Source of the DNA: Streptomyces sp. DHE7-1
Lineage (GTDB): Bacteria; Actinomycetota; Actinomycetes; Streptomycetales; Streptomycetaceae
Direction: 5' to 3'
Length of the DNA stretch: 64,000 nucleotides
Assembly (NCBI GenBank): GCA_016432725.1
Contig: JACJDG010000003.1
Coordinates: 6,974,001-7,038,000, forward strand
The position numbers were made by a program, and so were the translations under genes. The notes below the pieces were generated by a model. The model was not told the DNA's origin and searched no databases. It saw only the letters and a program-made list of their open reading frames with translations. This document shows, in pieces, positions 19,031-29,284 of the stretch (position 1 is its first letter; each line of letters begins with the position of its first letter).

Positions 19031-19197
19031 GGTGGAGGTCTCCTCGAAGTCGACGGCAAGGTTCCGAGGGCGGTTGGTCCACCACCCCGCCCGCGCTGTC
19101 AGGTGCCGGCCGTGCGCCTCGCGCCCGGCGGCGAACGACCGTCGCCGCGGGGGCCGCGTACATCATCCTGCGCATCCCGCCGGGCCGCGGTCAATGC

Positions 19198-19229
19198 TTC
19201 CCTAGTAAATCGATAGGAATTATAGGGAA
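19198..19229 (-). promoter_or_regulatory. Operator-like inverted repeat with -10 box upstream of the monooxygenase
   Basis: TTCCCTA (19198-19204) and TAGGGAA (19223-19229) are perfect arms with an 18-base spacer, matching the repeat before ssuA. On the minus strand a consensus -10 TATAAT lies at 19219-19224, overlapping one arm, so a bound repressor would block the promoter. The monooxygenase start is about 170 bp downstream. Confidence 0.55.
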
Positions 19230-19635
19230 TACAGGAGCGGGCCTGTTCACCGGGCGTGAAGTCGACCGCCCGATGCGCGGGTTCGGCACGCTTCGAACCA
19301 GGTGCCGGGGGTGCTCCCCGCCGGGTACGACGCGCAGACCGACAAGGCCGCCGACGCCGTGCACCGTTCCTACCGTGGAGGCGGCGAGCGGGCCGAACAC
19401 CGGTACTCGGGACACCGGCTCGGTGAACCCGCTCCCGGCACCCGTCGGCCCGGGACTGCTCCGGACGGCCTACAGCGGTCACCCCCGCCGGGGGGTGCGC
19501 CGGGCCGAAGGTGTTTACCCAGCCGCCTCCGGGTCACGCGGCTGTGGGAAACGAAGTGCCGGTTGGGAGCGCTCCGCCGCGTCCGCGTGGCCCGCGGCGC
19601 ACGGAGACGGCAGCCACACTACGGAAGGCAGAGTA
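19230..19635. other. Gene-free stretch before the catalase gene
   Basis: No convincing gene, regulator or repeat is visible in these 406 bp. Short open frames on both strands lack ribosome sites and protein-like composition. A catalase promoter is expected here, but no Fur/CatR-type box was recognised. Confidence 0.4.
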
Positions 19636-21155
19636 ATGACGGAGATCCGACCCGCCACCACGACCGACTCCGGCGCGCCGGTGGAGAGCGACGAACACTC
19701 TCTGACCGTGGGGCCAGGGGGCCGATCCTGCTGCAGGACGCCTACCTGATCGAACAGATGGCGCAGTTCAACCGGGAGCGGATTCCGGAGCGTCAGCCGC
19801 ATGCCAAGGGAAGCGGCGCCTTCGGTCACTTCGAGGTGACCGACGACGTCAGTGCGTACACCAAGGCGGCCCTGTTCCAGCCCGGCACCCGCACCGACCT
19901 GGTCGTCCGCTTCTCGACCGTCGCCGGTGAGCGTGGCAGCCCGGACACGTGGCGTGACCCGCGCGGCTTCGCGGTGAAGTTCTACACCAGCGAAGGCAAC
20001 TACGACATGGTCGGCAACAACACCCCGGTGTTCTTCGTGAAGGACCCGATGAAGTTCCAGCACTTCATCCGGTCCCAGAAGCGCCGCGCCGACAACAACC
20101 TGCGCGACCACGACATGCAGTGGGACTTCTGGACCCTCTCCCCGGAGTCCGCCCACCAGGTCACCTGGCTGATGGGGGACCGCGGCATCCCGCGGACCTG
20201 GCGCCACATGAACGGCTACACCTCCCACACCTACATGTGGATCAACGCCGCCGGCGAGCGGTTCTGGGTGAAGTACCACTTCAAGACCGACCAGGGCATC
20301 GAGTTCTTCGCCCAGCACGAGGCCGACCAGATGGCCGCGGCCGACACCGACTACCACACCCGTGATCTCTTCGAGCACATCCGGGACGGCGACTTCCCGA
20401 GCTGGACCCTGTACGTGCAGGTCATGCCGTACGAGGAGGCCGCAGGGTACCGCTTCAACCCGTTCGACCTGACCAAGGTGTGGCCGCACGGCGACTACCC
20501 GCTCGTCCGGGTCGGCCGCATGACGCTCGACCGCAACCCCACCGACAACCACGCCCAGATCGAACAGGCGGCGTTCCAGCCCAACAACTTCGTCCCCGGC
20601 ATCGGACCGAGCCCGGACCGCATGCTGCTGGCCCGGCTGTTCTCCTACGCGGACGCCCACCGCCACCGCATCGGCGGCAACTACCAGCAGCTCCCCGTGA
20701 ACGCGCCCGTCGTCGACGTCCACACCTACTCCAAGGACGGGGCGATGGCGTACCGGAACACGACCGACCCGGTGTACGCCCCGAACTCCAAGGGCGGCCC
20801 GGCGGCGGACACCGAGCGCTACGGAACCCCGCCGAGCTGGACGGCCGACGGCGAGATCACCCGCTCCGCCTACGTCTCCCACCCCGAGGACGACGACTGG
20901 GGGCAACCGGGCACCCTGGTGCGCGAGGTCATGGACGACGCGGCCCGGGACCGCCTGGTCGACAACGTCGTCGGGCACCTGCTCAACGGCGTGACCGAGC
21001 CCGTCCTCGAACGCGCCTTCGCGTACTGGTCCAACATCGACGAGACCATCGGCAAGCGCATCGCCGACGGCGTCCGGGCCAAGGCCGAGGAGAAGGACCC
21101 CAAGGCCGCCGAGCAGGGCAACCCGGCACGGAGTTCCATGCAGCACAAGGCGTGA
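19636..21155 (+). CDS. katA: Monofunctional haem catalase
   Basis: The corrected product is 506 residues, a normal length for a clade 3 small-subunit catalase that decomposes hydrogen peroxide in the cytoplasm. The active-site region RIPERQPHAKGSGAFG carries the distal His. VRFSTVAGERGSPDTWRDPR and NNTPVFFVKDPMKFQHFI form the substrate channel, and RLFSYADAHRHRIG holds the proximal haem-ligand Tyr. The frame breaks at 19710-19713, where four G stand for five, between SLTVG and RGPILLQDAYLIEQM. ATG 19636 has a GGCAGAG site. It is a single gene that converges with a LysR gene across a strong terminator. Confidence 0.93.
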
Positions 21156-21167
21156 TACCTCCGCACG

Positions 21168-21200
21168 GCCCGGGCCCGCCGCCGAGGCGGCGGCCCGGGC
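21168..21200. terminator. Bidirectional terminator between katA and a LysR gene
   Basis: GCCCGGGCCCGCCGCC (21168-21183) pairs with GGCGGCGGCCCGGGC (21186-21200) with one bulged C. It lies 13 bp after the katA stop and directly abuts the stop of the convergent LysR gene. Confidence 0.8.
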
Positions 21201-22156
21201 TCACGCGTCCCAGAGCGTGACGTGCACCGGGGCCGGAACCGGGAGGGCGGGACACCCGCGCCCGGCGCGCGCATGATGCGGGTCGCCACGGGCGTGCGCA
21301 GGAAGTACAGGAAGGCGTCGGCGGCCGGGGAGCGGTGCTCCGGCCGCAGCACGGTGACGTGCCACGTGGCGTCCGCCGGCGTGGCCGGTGTCTCCAGCAG
21401 CCGCAGCTCGTCCCGCCGGACGCGGGACGACACCAGGTGGGCCAGGGCCGGCGCGACCCCGGCGCCCTCGGCGGCTGCCGCCAGGGTCGAGGTCTGGTTG
21501 GGGAACACCCACACGTTCCCCTCCGCCACGCCGAGCCGCCGGAGCAGGCGCCCGGAGTCCGCGTCGGGGTCCGTCCCGGAGGAGTCGACCAGCCACGACC
21601 ACCGCGACGGCGGACCCGGCGGCCGCGGCGACCTGGCGCCGGTCACCACGACGAGCCGGGTGCGGAACAGCGGCTCGCTGACCAGCTCGCCCCTGCCGTC
21701 GTCGCCGACATACGGCCCGAGCGCCACGTCGGCCAGCCGGTTCTCCACCAGCGCGCGTATCCCGCCGTCGGCGGCCACCCCGAACGAGGTCTCGGTCCGG
21801 GGCCCCGACCGACGGGCGAAGGCCTCCATGAGCGACGGGAGGACGAACTCGGCCGGCGTGCTCGTGGCGACGACCCGCAGTTCGTCGGGCGCGCCCCGCG
21901 CCGCCCGGACCGCGGCCTCGGCATCCGCGCTCAGCGCGACCATCCGCGACGCCACCGGCAGCAGCCGCGCCCCGGCGGGCGTCAGCCGCATCCCGCCACC
22001 GCCGGTGCGCCTGATGAGCGGATCGCCGAAGTGGGCGCGCAGCGCGGCGAGCGTCTGCGACACGGCGGACTCGCTCACGTCCAGGGCACGCGCCGCGGCG
22101 CCCACCGACCCGAGGCGGGCCACCAGCACGAAGGTGCTGAGCTGCGTGACGGTCAC
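21201..22156 (-). CDS. LysR-family regulator divergent from the cox operon
   Basis: The corrected product is 318 residues. The N-terminal helix-turn-helix is LSTFVLVARLGSVGAAARAL followed by DVSESAVSQTLAALRAHFGD. The remainder is a periplasmic-binding-protein-like effector domain. A one-base deletion near 21255-21262 changes the frame before the tail CPALPVPAPVHVTLWDA. GTG 22156 starts 118 bp from coxM in divergent orientation, with a symmetric GATAAG/CTTATC element between, so it probably regulates the CO dehydrogenase genes and itself. What it senses is unknown. Confidence 0.85.
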
Positions 22157-22181
22157 CGTCCGATTTTCCCCCGTTCCGGGC

Positions 22182-22199
22182 GATAAGTGAATGCTTATC
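22182..22199. promoter_or_regulatory. Putative LysR operator GATAAG-N6-CTTATC
   Basis: A perfect 6-base inverted repeat (22182-22187 and 22194-22199) sits in the divergent intergenic region, 26 bp from the LysR start and 75 bp from coxM. Its AT-rich arms stand out from the GC-rich surroundings and fit a T-N11-A type LysR site. Confidence 0.5.
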
Positions 22200-22273
22200 C
22201 GTCCATTGCGCGGCCGGTGCGCGAGGGCGCAGCATCATCCCGGCAACGGGCACGGCGTTTCCAGGAGGGCCCG

Positions 22274-23145
22274 ATGCAGGTACCGGCTGCATTCCAGTAC
22301 GAGAGGGCCACCAGCCTCGAGCAGGCGATCGAGCTGCTCGGCCGGTACGGCCCCGAGGCACGGGTGGTGGCGGGCGGGCACAGCCTGCTGCCGATGATGA
22401 AGCTCCGGCTGGCCCAGCCCGAAGCCCTGATCGACATCAACGGCCTGGCCGAGCTGGCGTCGATCCGGGTGGACGGCCACGACCTGGCCGTCGGAGCGAT
22501 GGTCCGCCACGCGGAACTGCTGTCCTCGCCGGTCGTCGGCGAGCACTTCCCCATCCTGCGGGACGCCGAGCGCGTCATCGCCGATCCGCTCGTGCGCAAC
22601 CGCGGCACCGTGGGCGGCTCGCTGTGCCAGGCCGATCCCTCGGAGGACCTGTCCGCGGCGTTCTCGGCGCTGCGCGCGACCCTGGTCACCCAGGGCCCGG
22701 ACGGCCGGCGCACCCTCGCGATCAGGGAGTTCTTCCTCGGACCGTACGAGACCGCGCTGAACGAGGCGGAACTGCTGGTGGAGATCCGCGTGCCCATCCG
22801 CTCGCACGCCAGCGCCTACCGCAAGGTCGAGCGCCGGGTCGGTGACTGGGCGGTCGTCGCCGCGGGGGCGGTGCTGGAGATCTCCGGCGGACTGATCACC
22901 GAGGCCGGCATCGGGCTGACCGCGGTGGGCGCCCCGCGGTTCGTGGCCGAGGGCGCCGAGAACTTCCTGCGCGGCGGACGGCCGGACGAGGAGCGCTTCG
23001 AGGAGGCGGCCCGGATCGCCGCGGGGAGTGCCGGCCGGCGGCCGACCAGCGCGGCCCGGTCGACTACAAGCGGCACCTGGCCGGAGAGCTCACCACGCGG
23101 GCGCTGCGCGCCGCCGCCGCACGCGCCCGGGGGCAGGAGGCGTGA
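22274..23145 (+). CDS. coxM: Aerobic CO dehydrogenase, medium FAD subunit
   Basis: The corrected product is 290 residues. It is the FAD-binding subunit of a molybdenum hydroxylase: FQYERATSLEQAIELLGRYG, the first FAD loop VVAGGHSLLPMMKLRLAQPE, and the second RNRGTVGGSLCQADPSEDL. It passes electrons from the iron-sulfur subunit to a quinone or similar acceptor. A deletion at 23023-23026 (four G for five) changes frame before the tail PAADQRGPVDYKRHLAGEL. ATG 22274 has a GGAGGG site. First gene of the cox operon; coxS starts two bases after its stop. Confidence 0.9.
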
Positions 23146-23146
23146 C

Positions 23147-23668
23147 ATGCGGATCACCGTGACCGTGAACGGCGAGCAGCACACGAGGGACGTCGAACCC
23201 AGGCTGCTGCTCGTGCACTTCCTGCGCGACGAACTCCGGCTCACCGGCACCCACTGGGGCTGCGACACCTCCAACTGCGGCGTGTGCACCGTATGGCTGG
23301 ACGGCACACCGGTGAAGTCCTGCACCGTGCTCGCGGTGATGGCCGACGGCCACGAGGTGCGCACCGTCGAGGGTCTGGCGCACGGCGCCGAACTCGACCC
23401 GGTGCAACAGGGGTTCATCGCCTGTCACGGACTGCAGTGCGGCTTCTGCACGCCGGGGATGATGATGACCGCCCGCTGGCTGCTCGACCACGACGCGGAC
23501 CCCTCCGAGGAGGACATCCGCGAGGCCGTCTCCGGACAGATGTGCCGCTGCACCGGCTACGAGAACATCGTGCGCTCCATCCGCTGGGCCGCCGAGCACG
23601 GCGGCGCGCGGGGGACCGCCGACGCGGGCACCGAGCCCGCGCCCGGCCGTGAGGAGGTGCGGGCATGA
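23147..23668 (+). CDS. coxS: Aerobic CO dehydrogenase, small [2Fe-2S] subunit
   Basis: The 173-residue protein has two iron-sulfur domains. The N-terminal plant-type cluster is bound by GCDTSNCGVC and a later Cys in VKSCTV. The C-terminal helical domain binds the second cluster through GLQCGFCTPGMMM and MCRCTGYENIV. It carries electrons from the molybdenum site to FAD. The length is normal and the frame intact. Its stop overlaps the coxL start (ATGA). Confidence 0.92.
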   Translation: MRITVTVNGEQHTRDVEPRLLLVHFLRDELRLTGTHWGCDTSNCGVCTVWLDGTPVKSCTVLAVMADGHEVRTVEGLAHGAELDPVQQGFIACHGLQCGFCTPGMMMTARWLLDHDADPSEEDIREAVSGQMCRCTGYENIVRSIRWAAEHGGARGTADAGTEPAPGREEVRA

Positions 23669-26036
23669 CCACCACCGAGGAACGGCCGGTCGGTTTCGGG
23701 CGGATGCCCCGCAAGGAGGACGCCCGGTTCGTCCGCGGCCACGGGACCTACGTCGACGACGTCACGCTGCCCGGGATGCTGCACGGCGCCATCCTGCGCA
23801 GCCCGCTCGCGCACGCCCGGATCGTGTCCGTCGACACCAGCGCCGCCGAGGCGCACCCCAAGGTCCGGGCCGTGATCACCGGGGAGACCCTGGCCGGCCT
23901 CGGGCTGGCCTGGATGCCCACGCTCTCGTACGACACCCAGGCGGTGCTCGCCACCGACAAGGTGCGCTTCCAGGGCCAGGAGGTCGCCTTCGTCGTCGCG
24001 GAGGACCGCTACTCAGCCCGGGACGCCCTCGAACTGATCGACGTGGAGTACGAACCGCTCCCCGCGGTCGTCGACGCCCGCCGGGCGCTCGACCCGGACG
24101 CTCCGGTGATCCGCGACGACAAGGAGGGCCGGACCGACAACCACATCTTCGACTGGTCGGCGGGCGACAAGGAGCGGACCGACGAGGTCTTCGCGGCCGC
24201 CGACGTCGTGGTGGAGCAGGACATGCTCTACCCGCGGGTGCACCCCGCCCCGCTGGAGACCTGCGGCACCGTGGCGGACATGGACGCCATCACCGGGAAG
24301 CTGACGGTGTGGTCCACCACCCAGGCCCCGCACGCCCACCGGACGATCTACGCGATGGTGGCCGGCATCCCCGAGCACAAGATCCGGATCATCTCCCCGG
24401 ACATCGGCGGCGGCTTCGGCAACAAGGTCGGCATCTACCCCGGCTACGTATGCGCGGTCGTCGGCTCGATCGTCACCGGCAAGCCGGTGAAATGGGTGGA
24501 GGACCGCTCGGAGAACCTCATGAGCACCTCCTTCGCCCGCGACTACCACATGCACGGTGAGATCGCGGCGACGAAGGACGGCAAGATCCTCGGCCTGCGC
24601 GTCCATGTGATCGCCGACCACGGCGCGTTCAACGCCACCGCCCAGCCGACGCGGTTCCCGGCCGGCTTCTTCGGCGTCTTCACCGGCTCGTACGACCTGG
24701 CCGCCGCCCACTGCACCGTGACCGGCGTCTACACCGACAAGGCCCCGGCGGTGTCGCCTACGCCTGCTCGTTCCGCGTCACCGAGGCCGTGTACCTGGTC
24801 GAGCGGATGGTCGACCTGCTCGCGGACAGGCTGGCCACGGACCCGGCCGAGCTGCGGATGCGCAACCTGCTGCGGCCCGGCCAGTTCCCGTACCGGACGC
24901 GCACGGGGTGGGAGTACGACTCCGGCGACTACCCGCGTGCCCTGCGGCTGGCCATGGACATCGCGCACTACGAGGACCTGCGCCGGGAACAGGCCGAGAA
25001 ACGGGAACGCGGCGAGCTGATGGGCATCGGGGTCAGCTTCTTCACCGAGGCCGTCGGCGCGGGCCCCCGCAAGCACATGGACATCCTGGGGCTGGGCATG
25101 GCCGACGGCGCCGAGCTGCGGGTCCACCCGACCGGCAAGGCCGTCCTGCGGATCTCCGTGCAGAGCCAGGGGCAGGGACACGAGACGACGTTCGCGCAGA
25201 TCGTCGCCGAGGAGCTGGGCATCCCGCCCGAGGACATCGAGGTGGTGCACGGCGACACCGACCAGACGCCGTTCGGACTCGGCACCTACGGATCCCGCTC
25301 GACGCCGGTGTCCGGAGCGGCGGCCGCGATGGTCGCCCGCAAGGTCCGCGAACGCGCGAGGATCGTCGCCTCCGCGATGCTCGAAGTGAGTCCGGACGAC
25401 CTGGAATGGGAGAAGGGCCGCTGGTTCGTCACCGGCGACCCCGACCAGGGACGGACCATGGCGGAGATCGCGCTCGCCGCGCACTCCACCCTGGAACTGC
25501 CCGAGGGCGTCGAGGGCCATCTGGACGCGAGCTGCGTCTACGACCCGCCGAACCTGACCTTCCCGTTCGGCGCGTACATCTGCGTCGCCGACGTCGACGC
25601 GGGCACCGGCCAGGTGAAGGTCCGCCGGTTCATCGCCGTGGACGACTGCGGCAACCGCATCAACCCCATGATCGTCGAAGGCCAGGTGCACGGCGGCCTC
25701 GCCGACGGCGTCGGCATGGCGCTCATGCAGGTGATCGCCTTCGACGAGGACGGCAACTGCCTCGGCGGATCGTTCATGGACTACCTCCTGCCCACGTCGG
25801 TCGAGTGCCCCTCGTGGGAGCTCGGCGAGACCGTCACCCCCTCCCCGCACCACCCCATCGGAGCCAAGGGCGTCGGCGAGTCCGCCACGGTCGGCTCGCC
25901 CGCCGCGGTGGTCAACGCCGTGGTCGACGCGCTGAAGCCGCTCGGCGTACACCACGTCGACATGCCGCTGACGCCCGCCGCGGTGTGGCGGGCCGCCCAG
26001 GGCCGGCCGCTGCGCACCGACCTGGCGATCACCTGA
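23665..26036 (+). CDS. coxL: Form I aerobic CO dehydrogenase, large Mo-Cu subunit
   Basis: The corrected product is 790 residues. The N-terminus has MPRKEDARFVRGHGTYVDDV. Molybdopterin-binding motifs include GGGFGNKVGIYPGYV and, near the C-terminus, GAKGVGESATVGSPAAVVNA with the catalytic Glu. A one-base deletion at 24743-24748 falls exactly in the active-site loop; restoring it gives APGGVAYACSFRVTEAVYL. AYxCSFR is the accepted signature of form I, true CO-oxidising CoxL, whose Cys binds copper; form II enzymes have AYxGAGR instead. The enzyme oxidises CO to CO2 at the membrane's inner face. It overlaps coxS and is followed 10 bp later by a coxF-like gene. Confidence 0.92.
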
Positions 26037-26046
26037 GGCGCCCGCG

Positions 26047-26973
26047 ATGACGAACCCCGAACTCCTGACCCGCGCGGACGTGCTCCGGCACGGCCGGACC
26101 CCGTTCGTCCTGGCCACCGTCGTCCACGTGGAACGGCCCACCAGCGCCAAGCCCGGGGACAGCGCGCTGGTGCTGCCGGACGGCACCGTCGAGGGCTTCG
26201 TGGGCGGAAGCTGCGCCGAGACCACGGTGCAACTGCAGGGCCTGCGGGTACTGCGGACCGGCGAGTCGCTGCTGCTGAGGATCACACCCGCCGGCGACAG
26301 CGGGACCACGGGCGCCGAGGAATCCGGCGCCGGGCTGGTCACGGTGGCCAACCCCTGTCTGTCGGGCGGGACGCTCGACATCTTCCTGGAGGCCAACCTC
26401 CCCCCGGCACTGGTGTACGTCTACGGCCACGCCCCCATCGCCCGCGCCCTGCTCGACATCGGCCGTGCGCTCGGAATGGACGCCCGGCCGGCCTCGCCCG
26501 GGGAGCCGCTGCCACCCGATCTGCACGTCGCCGTCATCGCCACACACGGCCGCGACGAGGCGACCGTGCTGACCGAGGCAGCCCACGCCGGGGTCCCGTA
26601 CATCGGCCTCGTGGCCAGTCCGAAGCGCGGCGCGGCGGTGCTCGCCGGGCTGGACCTCGACGACGAACAGCGCACACGCGTCCACACCCCGGCCGGCCTC
26701 GACATCGGCGCGCGGACCCCGGCGGAGATCGCGCTGTCGGTGTACGCCGAGATCGTCGCCCTGCGGCCGCAGGCGGCGCGAACCGGGTGCCCCGAGTCCG
26801 GCCCGGCCGCGCCGGCGGCCGTGCCCGAGGAGGTGGATCCGGTGTGCGGCATGACCGTGGCGGTCACCGCCGACACCCTCGCGCTGGACCGGTCCGGCCA
26901 CCGGGTGTACTTCTGCGGGCCGGGGTGCCGGCACGCCTTCGCCGACGACCCCGCCCGTTACGCGCATGCCTGA
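26047..26973 (+). CDS. XdhC/CoxF-like maturation protein with C-terminal YHS domain
   Basis: The 308-residue protein belongs to the XdhC/CoxF/CoxI family, which binds and modifies the molybdenum cofactor before insertion. N-terminal part: FVLATVVHVERPTSAKPGDS and EGFVGGSCAETTVQ. Middle Rossmann part: ALVYVYGHAPIARALLDIG and YIGLVASPKRGAAVL. Residues about 262-308 add a YHS-type metal-binding module: VDPVCGMTV, then VYFCGPGCRHAFADDPARY. A YHS module could hold the copper needed for the Mo-Cu centre; this is inference. ATG 26047 follows coxL by 10 bp, and its stop lies inside coxD. Confidence 0.85.
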   Translation: MTNPELLTRADVLRHGRTPFVLATVVHVERPTSAKPGDSALVLPDGTVEGFVGGSCAETTVQLQGLRVLRTGESLLLRITPAGDSGTTGAEESGAGLVTVANPCLSGGTLDIFLEANLPPALVYVYGHAPIARALLDIGRALGMDARPASPGEPLPPDLHVAVIATHGRDEATVLTEAAHAGVPYIGLVASPKRGAAVLAGLDLDDEQRTRVHTPAGLDIGARTPAEIALSVYAEIVALRPQAARTGCPESGPAAPAAVPEEVDPVCGMTVAVTADTLALDRSGHRVYFCGPGCRHAFADDPARYAHA

Positions 26974-27873
26974 CCTCGACCCCCTCGCCCCCGACGTCCC
27001 CGCCCTGCGCTCACGTCTCGACGCCCGCGGATACCTCGCCGACGACGCCCTGGCCACGGCGCTGGTGCTGGCCGTGCGCATGCGGCAGCCGATCCTGCTG
27101 GAGGGCGAGCCCGGCGTCGGCAAGACCGAGGCGGCCCGCGCGCTCGCCGGCGCGCTCGACACCCCGCTGATCCGGCTGCAGTGCTACGAGGGACTGTCAT
27201 CGGCCGAGGCACTCTACGAGTGGAACTACCCCGGCAGCTCCTGGCGATCCGGCTGGCCGAGTCGCGCGGCGAGCCCCTGCGGGACGCCGACCTGTTCACC
27301 GAGGACTACCTGCTGCCCCGGCCCCTGCTCGCCGCGATCCGCCACCCCGGCCCGCGGCCCGCGGTGCTGCTGATCGACGAAGTGGACCGCGCCGACGACG
27401 AGTTCGAGGCGTTCCTGCTGGAACTGCTCGCCGACTCCGCCGTCACCATCCCCGAACTCGGCACCCGGGCGGCCGTGGTGCCGCCGGTGACCGTCCTGAC
27501 CTCCAACCGCACCCGGGATCTGCACGACGCGCTCAAACGCCGCTGCCTCTACCACTGGATCGACTACCCGGACACCGCCCGCGTCGCCGCGATCATCCGC
27601 AGACGGGTCCCGGAGTCGGCCGGGTGGCTGGCCACGCGCGTGGCGCGCGGGGTGACACGCCTGCGCGCCCGGCAGGACCTCACCAAGCCGCCCGGCGTCG
27701 CCGAGGCGATCGACTGGGCGGGCGCGCTGCACGCCCTGGGACTGCCCGTCCTCGACGCCGACGCCGCCGACCGCACCCTGGGCGCGGTACTGAAGTACGC
27801 CGAGGACCTCCGGGCCGTGCGCCGGGCGGGACTCGCGGAGCTGGTCGACGCGGAGCCGGGCCCCGATGCCTGA
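26966..27873 (+). CDS. coxD: MoxR-type AAA+ ATPase for CO dehydrogenase maturation
   Basis: The corrected product is 302 residues. It has Walker A GEPGVGKTEAA, Walker B VLLIDEVDRAD, sensor VTVLTSNRTRDLHDALKRRC, and a C-terminal lid. CoxD-type MoxR ATPases work with CoxE to install sulfur and copper in the Mo-Cu active site. A deletion at 27229-27232 (four C for five) changes frame at NYPRQLLAIRLAESRGEP. It overlaps the preceding gene by eight bases and the following vWA gene by eight, so it is translationally coupled to both. Confidence 0.88.
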
Positions 27874-29014
27874 ACTGCCCGAACTGGCCGCCGCGTTCAC
27901 CGCCTGCCTGCACGAAGCGGGAATCGCGGTGAGCCCCGACCGTGCCCGCCGCTTCGTACGGGCGGTCACCCTGCTGGACCCGTCGACGACCCGCGAGCTG
28001 CGGGACTGCGCGCTCGCCACCCTGGTGTCCGCCCGCGAGCAGATCGAGCCGTTCGACGCGGCCTTCCGGGCGGTCTTCGGCGGCGCGGCCGACCACGAGG
28101 CACACCGCGGGCAGGCCGGCGACCCGGCCCGGCCGCTCCCCGGCACCGTTCCCGGCCGGGTGCCCGGCATCCGGAGGCCCGCCGCGGACGGACCGGGCCG
28201 TGACGCCGGCGCACCACCGCGCGAGGCCCCCGTCCCCGTCGCCGCCAGCCCGCTCGAGCGGCTCGCCGGCCGCGACTTCGCGGACCTGTCCGCGGCGGAA
28301 CTGGCCCGCCTCTCCGAGCTGATGCGCGCCATGGTGCTCCGCACGCCCGCCCGCCCGTCCCGCCGGCACCGCACCGCCCACCACGGCACGCGCGTCGACG
28401 TGCGCCGCACCCTCTCCGACAGCCGGCGCACCGGCGGACAACCGCTGCGGCTGCGCCGGTTCGTGACCCGGACCCGCCCCCGCGACCTCGTCGTGCTCTG
28501 CGACATCTCCGGCTCGATGGAGCCCTACGCCCGCGCGATGCTGCAACTGCTGTTCTGCGCCGCCCGCGCCACCCACGCCGAGGTCTTCACCTTCGCCACC
28601 CGGCTCACCCGCCTCACGCCCGTCCTGCGCCGGTCCGGGCCGCACGACGCCCTGGCACGGGCCGGACGGACGGCGCCGGACTGGTCCGGAGGAACCCGGA
28701 TAGGCGAGTGCCTGGCGGAGTTCAACGAACGGTTCGGCCGGCGCGGCATGGCGCACGGCGCCGTGGTCGTCATCGTCTCCGACGGCTGGGACACCGGCGA
28801 GCCCGCCGACCTCGCCACCCACCTGGCGCGGCTGTCCCGCGTCGCCCACCGCGTCGTCTGGGTCAACCCGCGCTCGGCGAGCCCGCGTTACCGCCCGCTC
28901 GTGGCCGGTATGGCCGCCGCGCTGCCCTACTGCGACGCGGTGGTCAGCGCCCACAACCTCACGGCCCTGGACGAGTTCACCGCCGCGCTGTCCGCCCCGC
29001 GCCGCCGCCGGTGA
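27866..29014 (+). CDS. coxE: von Willebrand A-domain partner of the MoxR ATPase
   Basis: The 382-residue protein has an N-terminal helical region, a Pro/Arg-rich linker, and a C-terminal vWA domain. The MIDAS metal site is visible as DLVVLCDISGSMEPYAR, with GGTRIGECLAEF and VVVIVSDGWDTGEP supplying further ligands. CoxE-type proteins pair with CoxD in maturation of the CO dehydrogenase active site. The frame is intact. It is the last gene of the cox operon. Confidence 0.9.
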   Translation: MPELPELAAAFTACLHEAGIAVSPDRARRFVRAVTLLDPSTTRELRDCALATLVSAREQIEPFDAAFRAVFGGAADHEAHRGQAGDPARPLPGTVPGRVPGIRRPAADGPGRDAGAPPREAPVPVAASPLERLAGRDFADLSAAELARLSELMRAMVLRTPARPSRRHRTAHHGTRVDVRRTLSDSRRTGGQPLRLRRFVTRTRPRDLVVLCDISGSMEPYARAMLQLLFCAARATHAEVFTFATRLTRLTPVLRRSGPHDALARAGRTAPDWSGGTRIGECLAEFNERFGRRGMAHGAVVVIVSDGWDTGEPADLATHLARLSRVAHRVVWVNPRSASPRYRPLVAGMAAALPYCDAVVSAHNLTALDEFTAALSAPRRRR

Positions 29015-29214
29015 CGCCTCCCGCGGCGCTCGGCGCCGTGCCCGGCGGCAAACGGCCTGCCTCCCGCCGGCCCCCGGCAGCCACTTCCCGGTACCGGGTT
29101 CCGTCCGCGCCGCAACGGTGAGGGCCCACAGGCCCGGCCACCGCGAGATGGGGCGCGTCTCCATTACAGCCTCCCGCGGGCCGGTCGTACCGTCCCCGTA
29201 ACTCCCGGGCCACT

Positions 29215-29243
29215 CAGCCGCGTTCGAAGCCGGAGCGCGGCTG
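29215..29243 (+). terminator. Possible terminator of the cox operon
   Basis: CAGCCGCG (29215-29222) pairs with CGCGGCTG (29236-29243) around a 13-base loop. It lies 200 bp after coxE and 42 bp before the esterase start, in a region otherwise without features. It may instead belong to the esterase leader. Confidence 0.35.
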
Positions 29244-29284
29244 CCCCCGGCCTCCCCACCCGTCGCGATCACCCAGGTGGCACG

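Noticed and set aside
19031..19175. A second cysteine leader peptide before the monooxygenase gene
   Set aside because: The only candidate frame starts MRRMMYAAP and lacks the RRHID core and a late Cys codon.
19191..19415. 74-codon minus-strand frame upstream of katA
   Set aside because: It runs through the TTCCCTA repeat and promoter-like region and has no plausible start signal.
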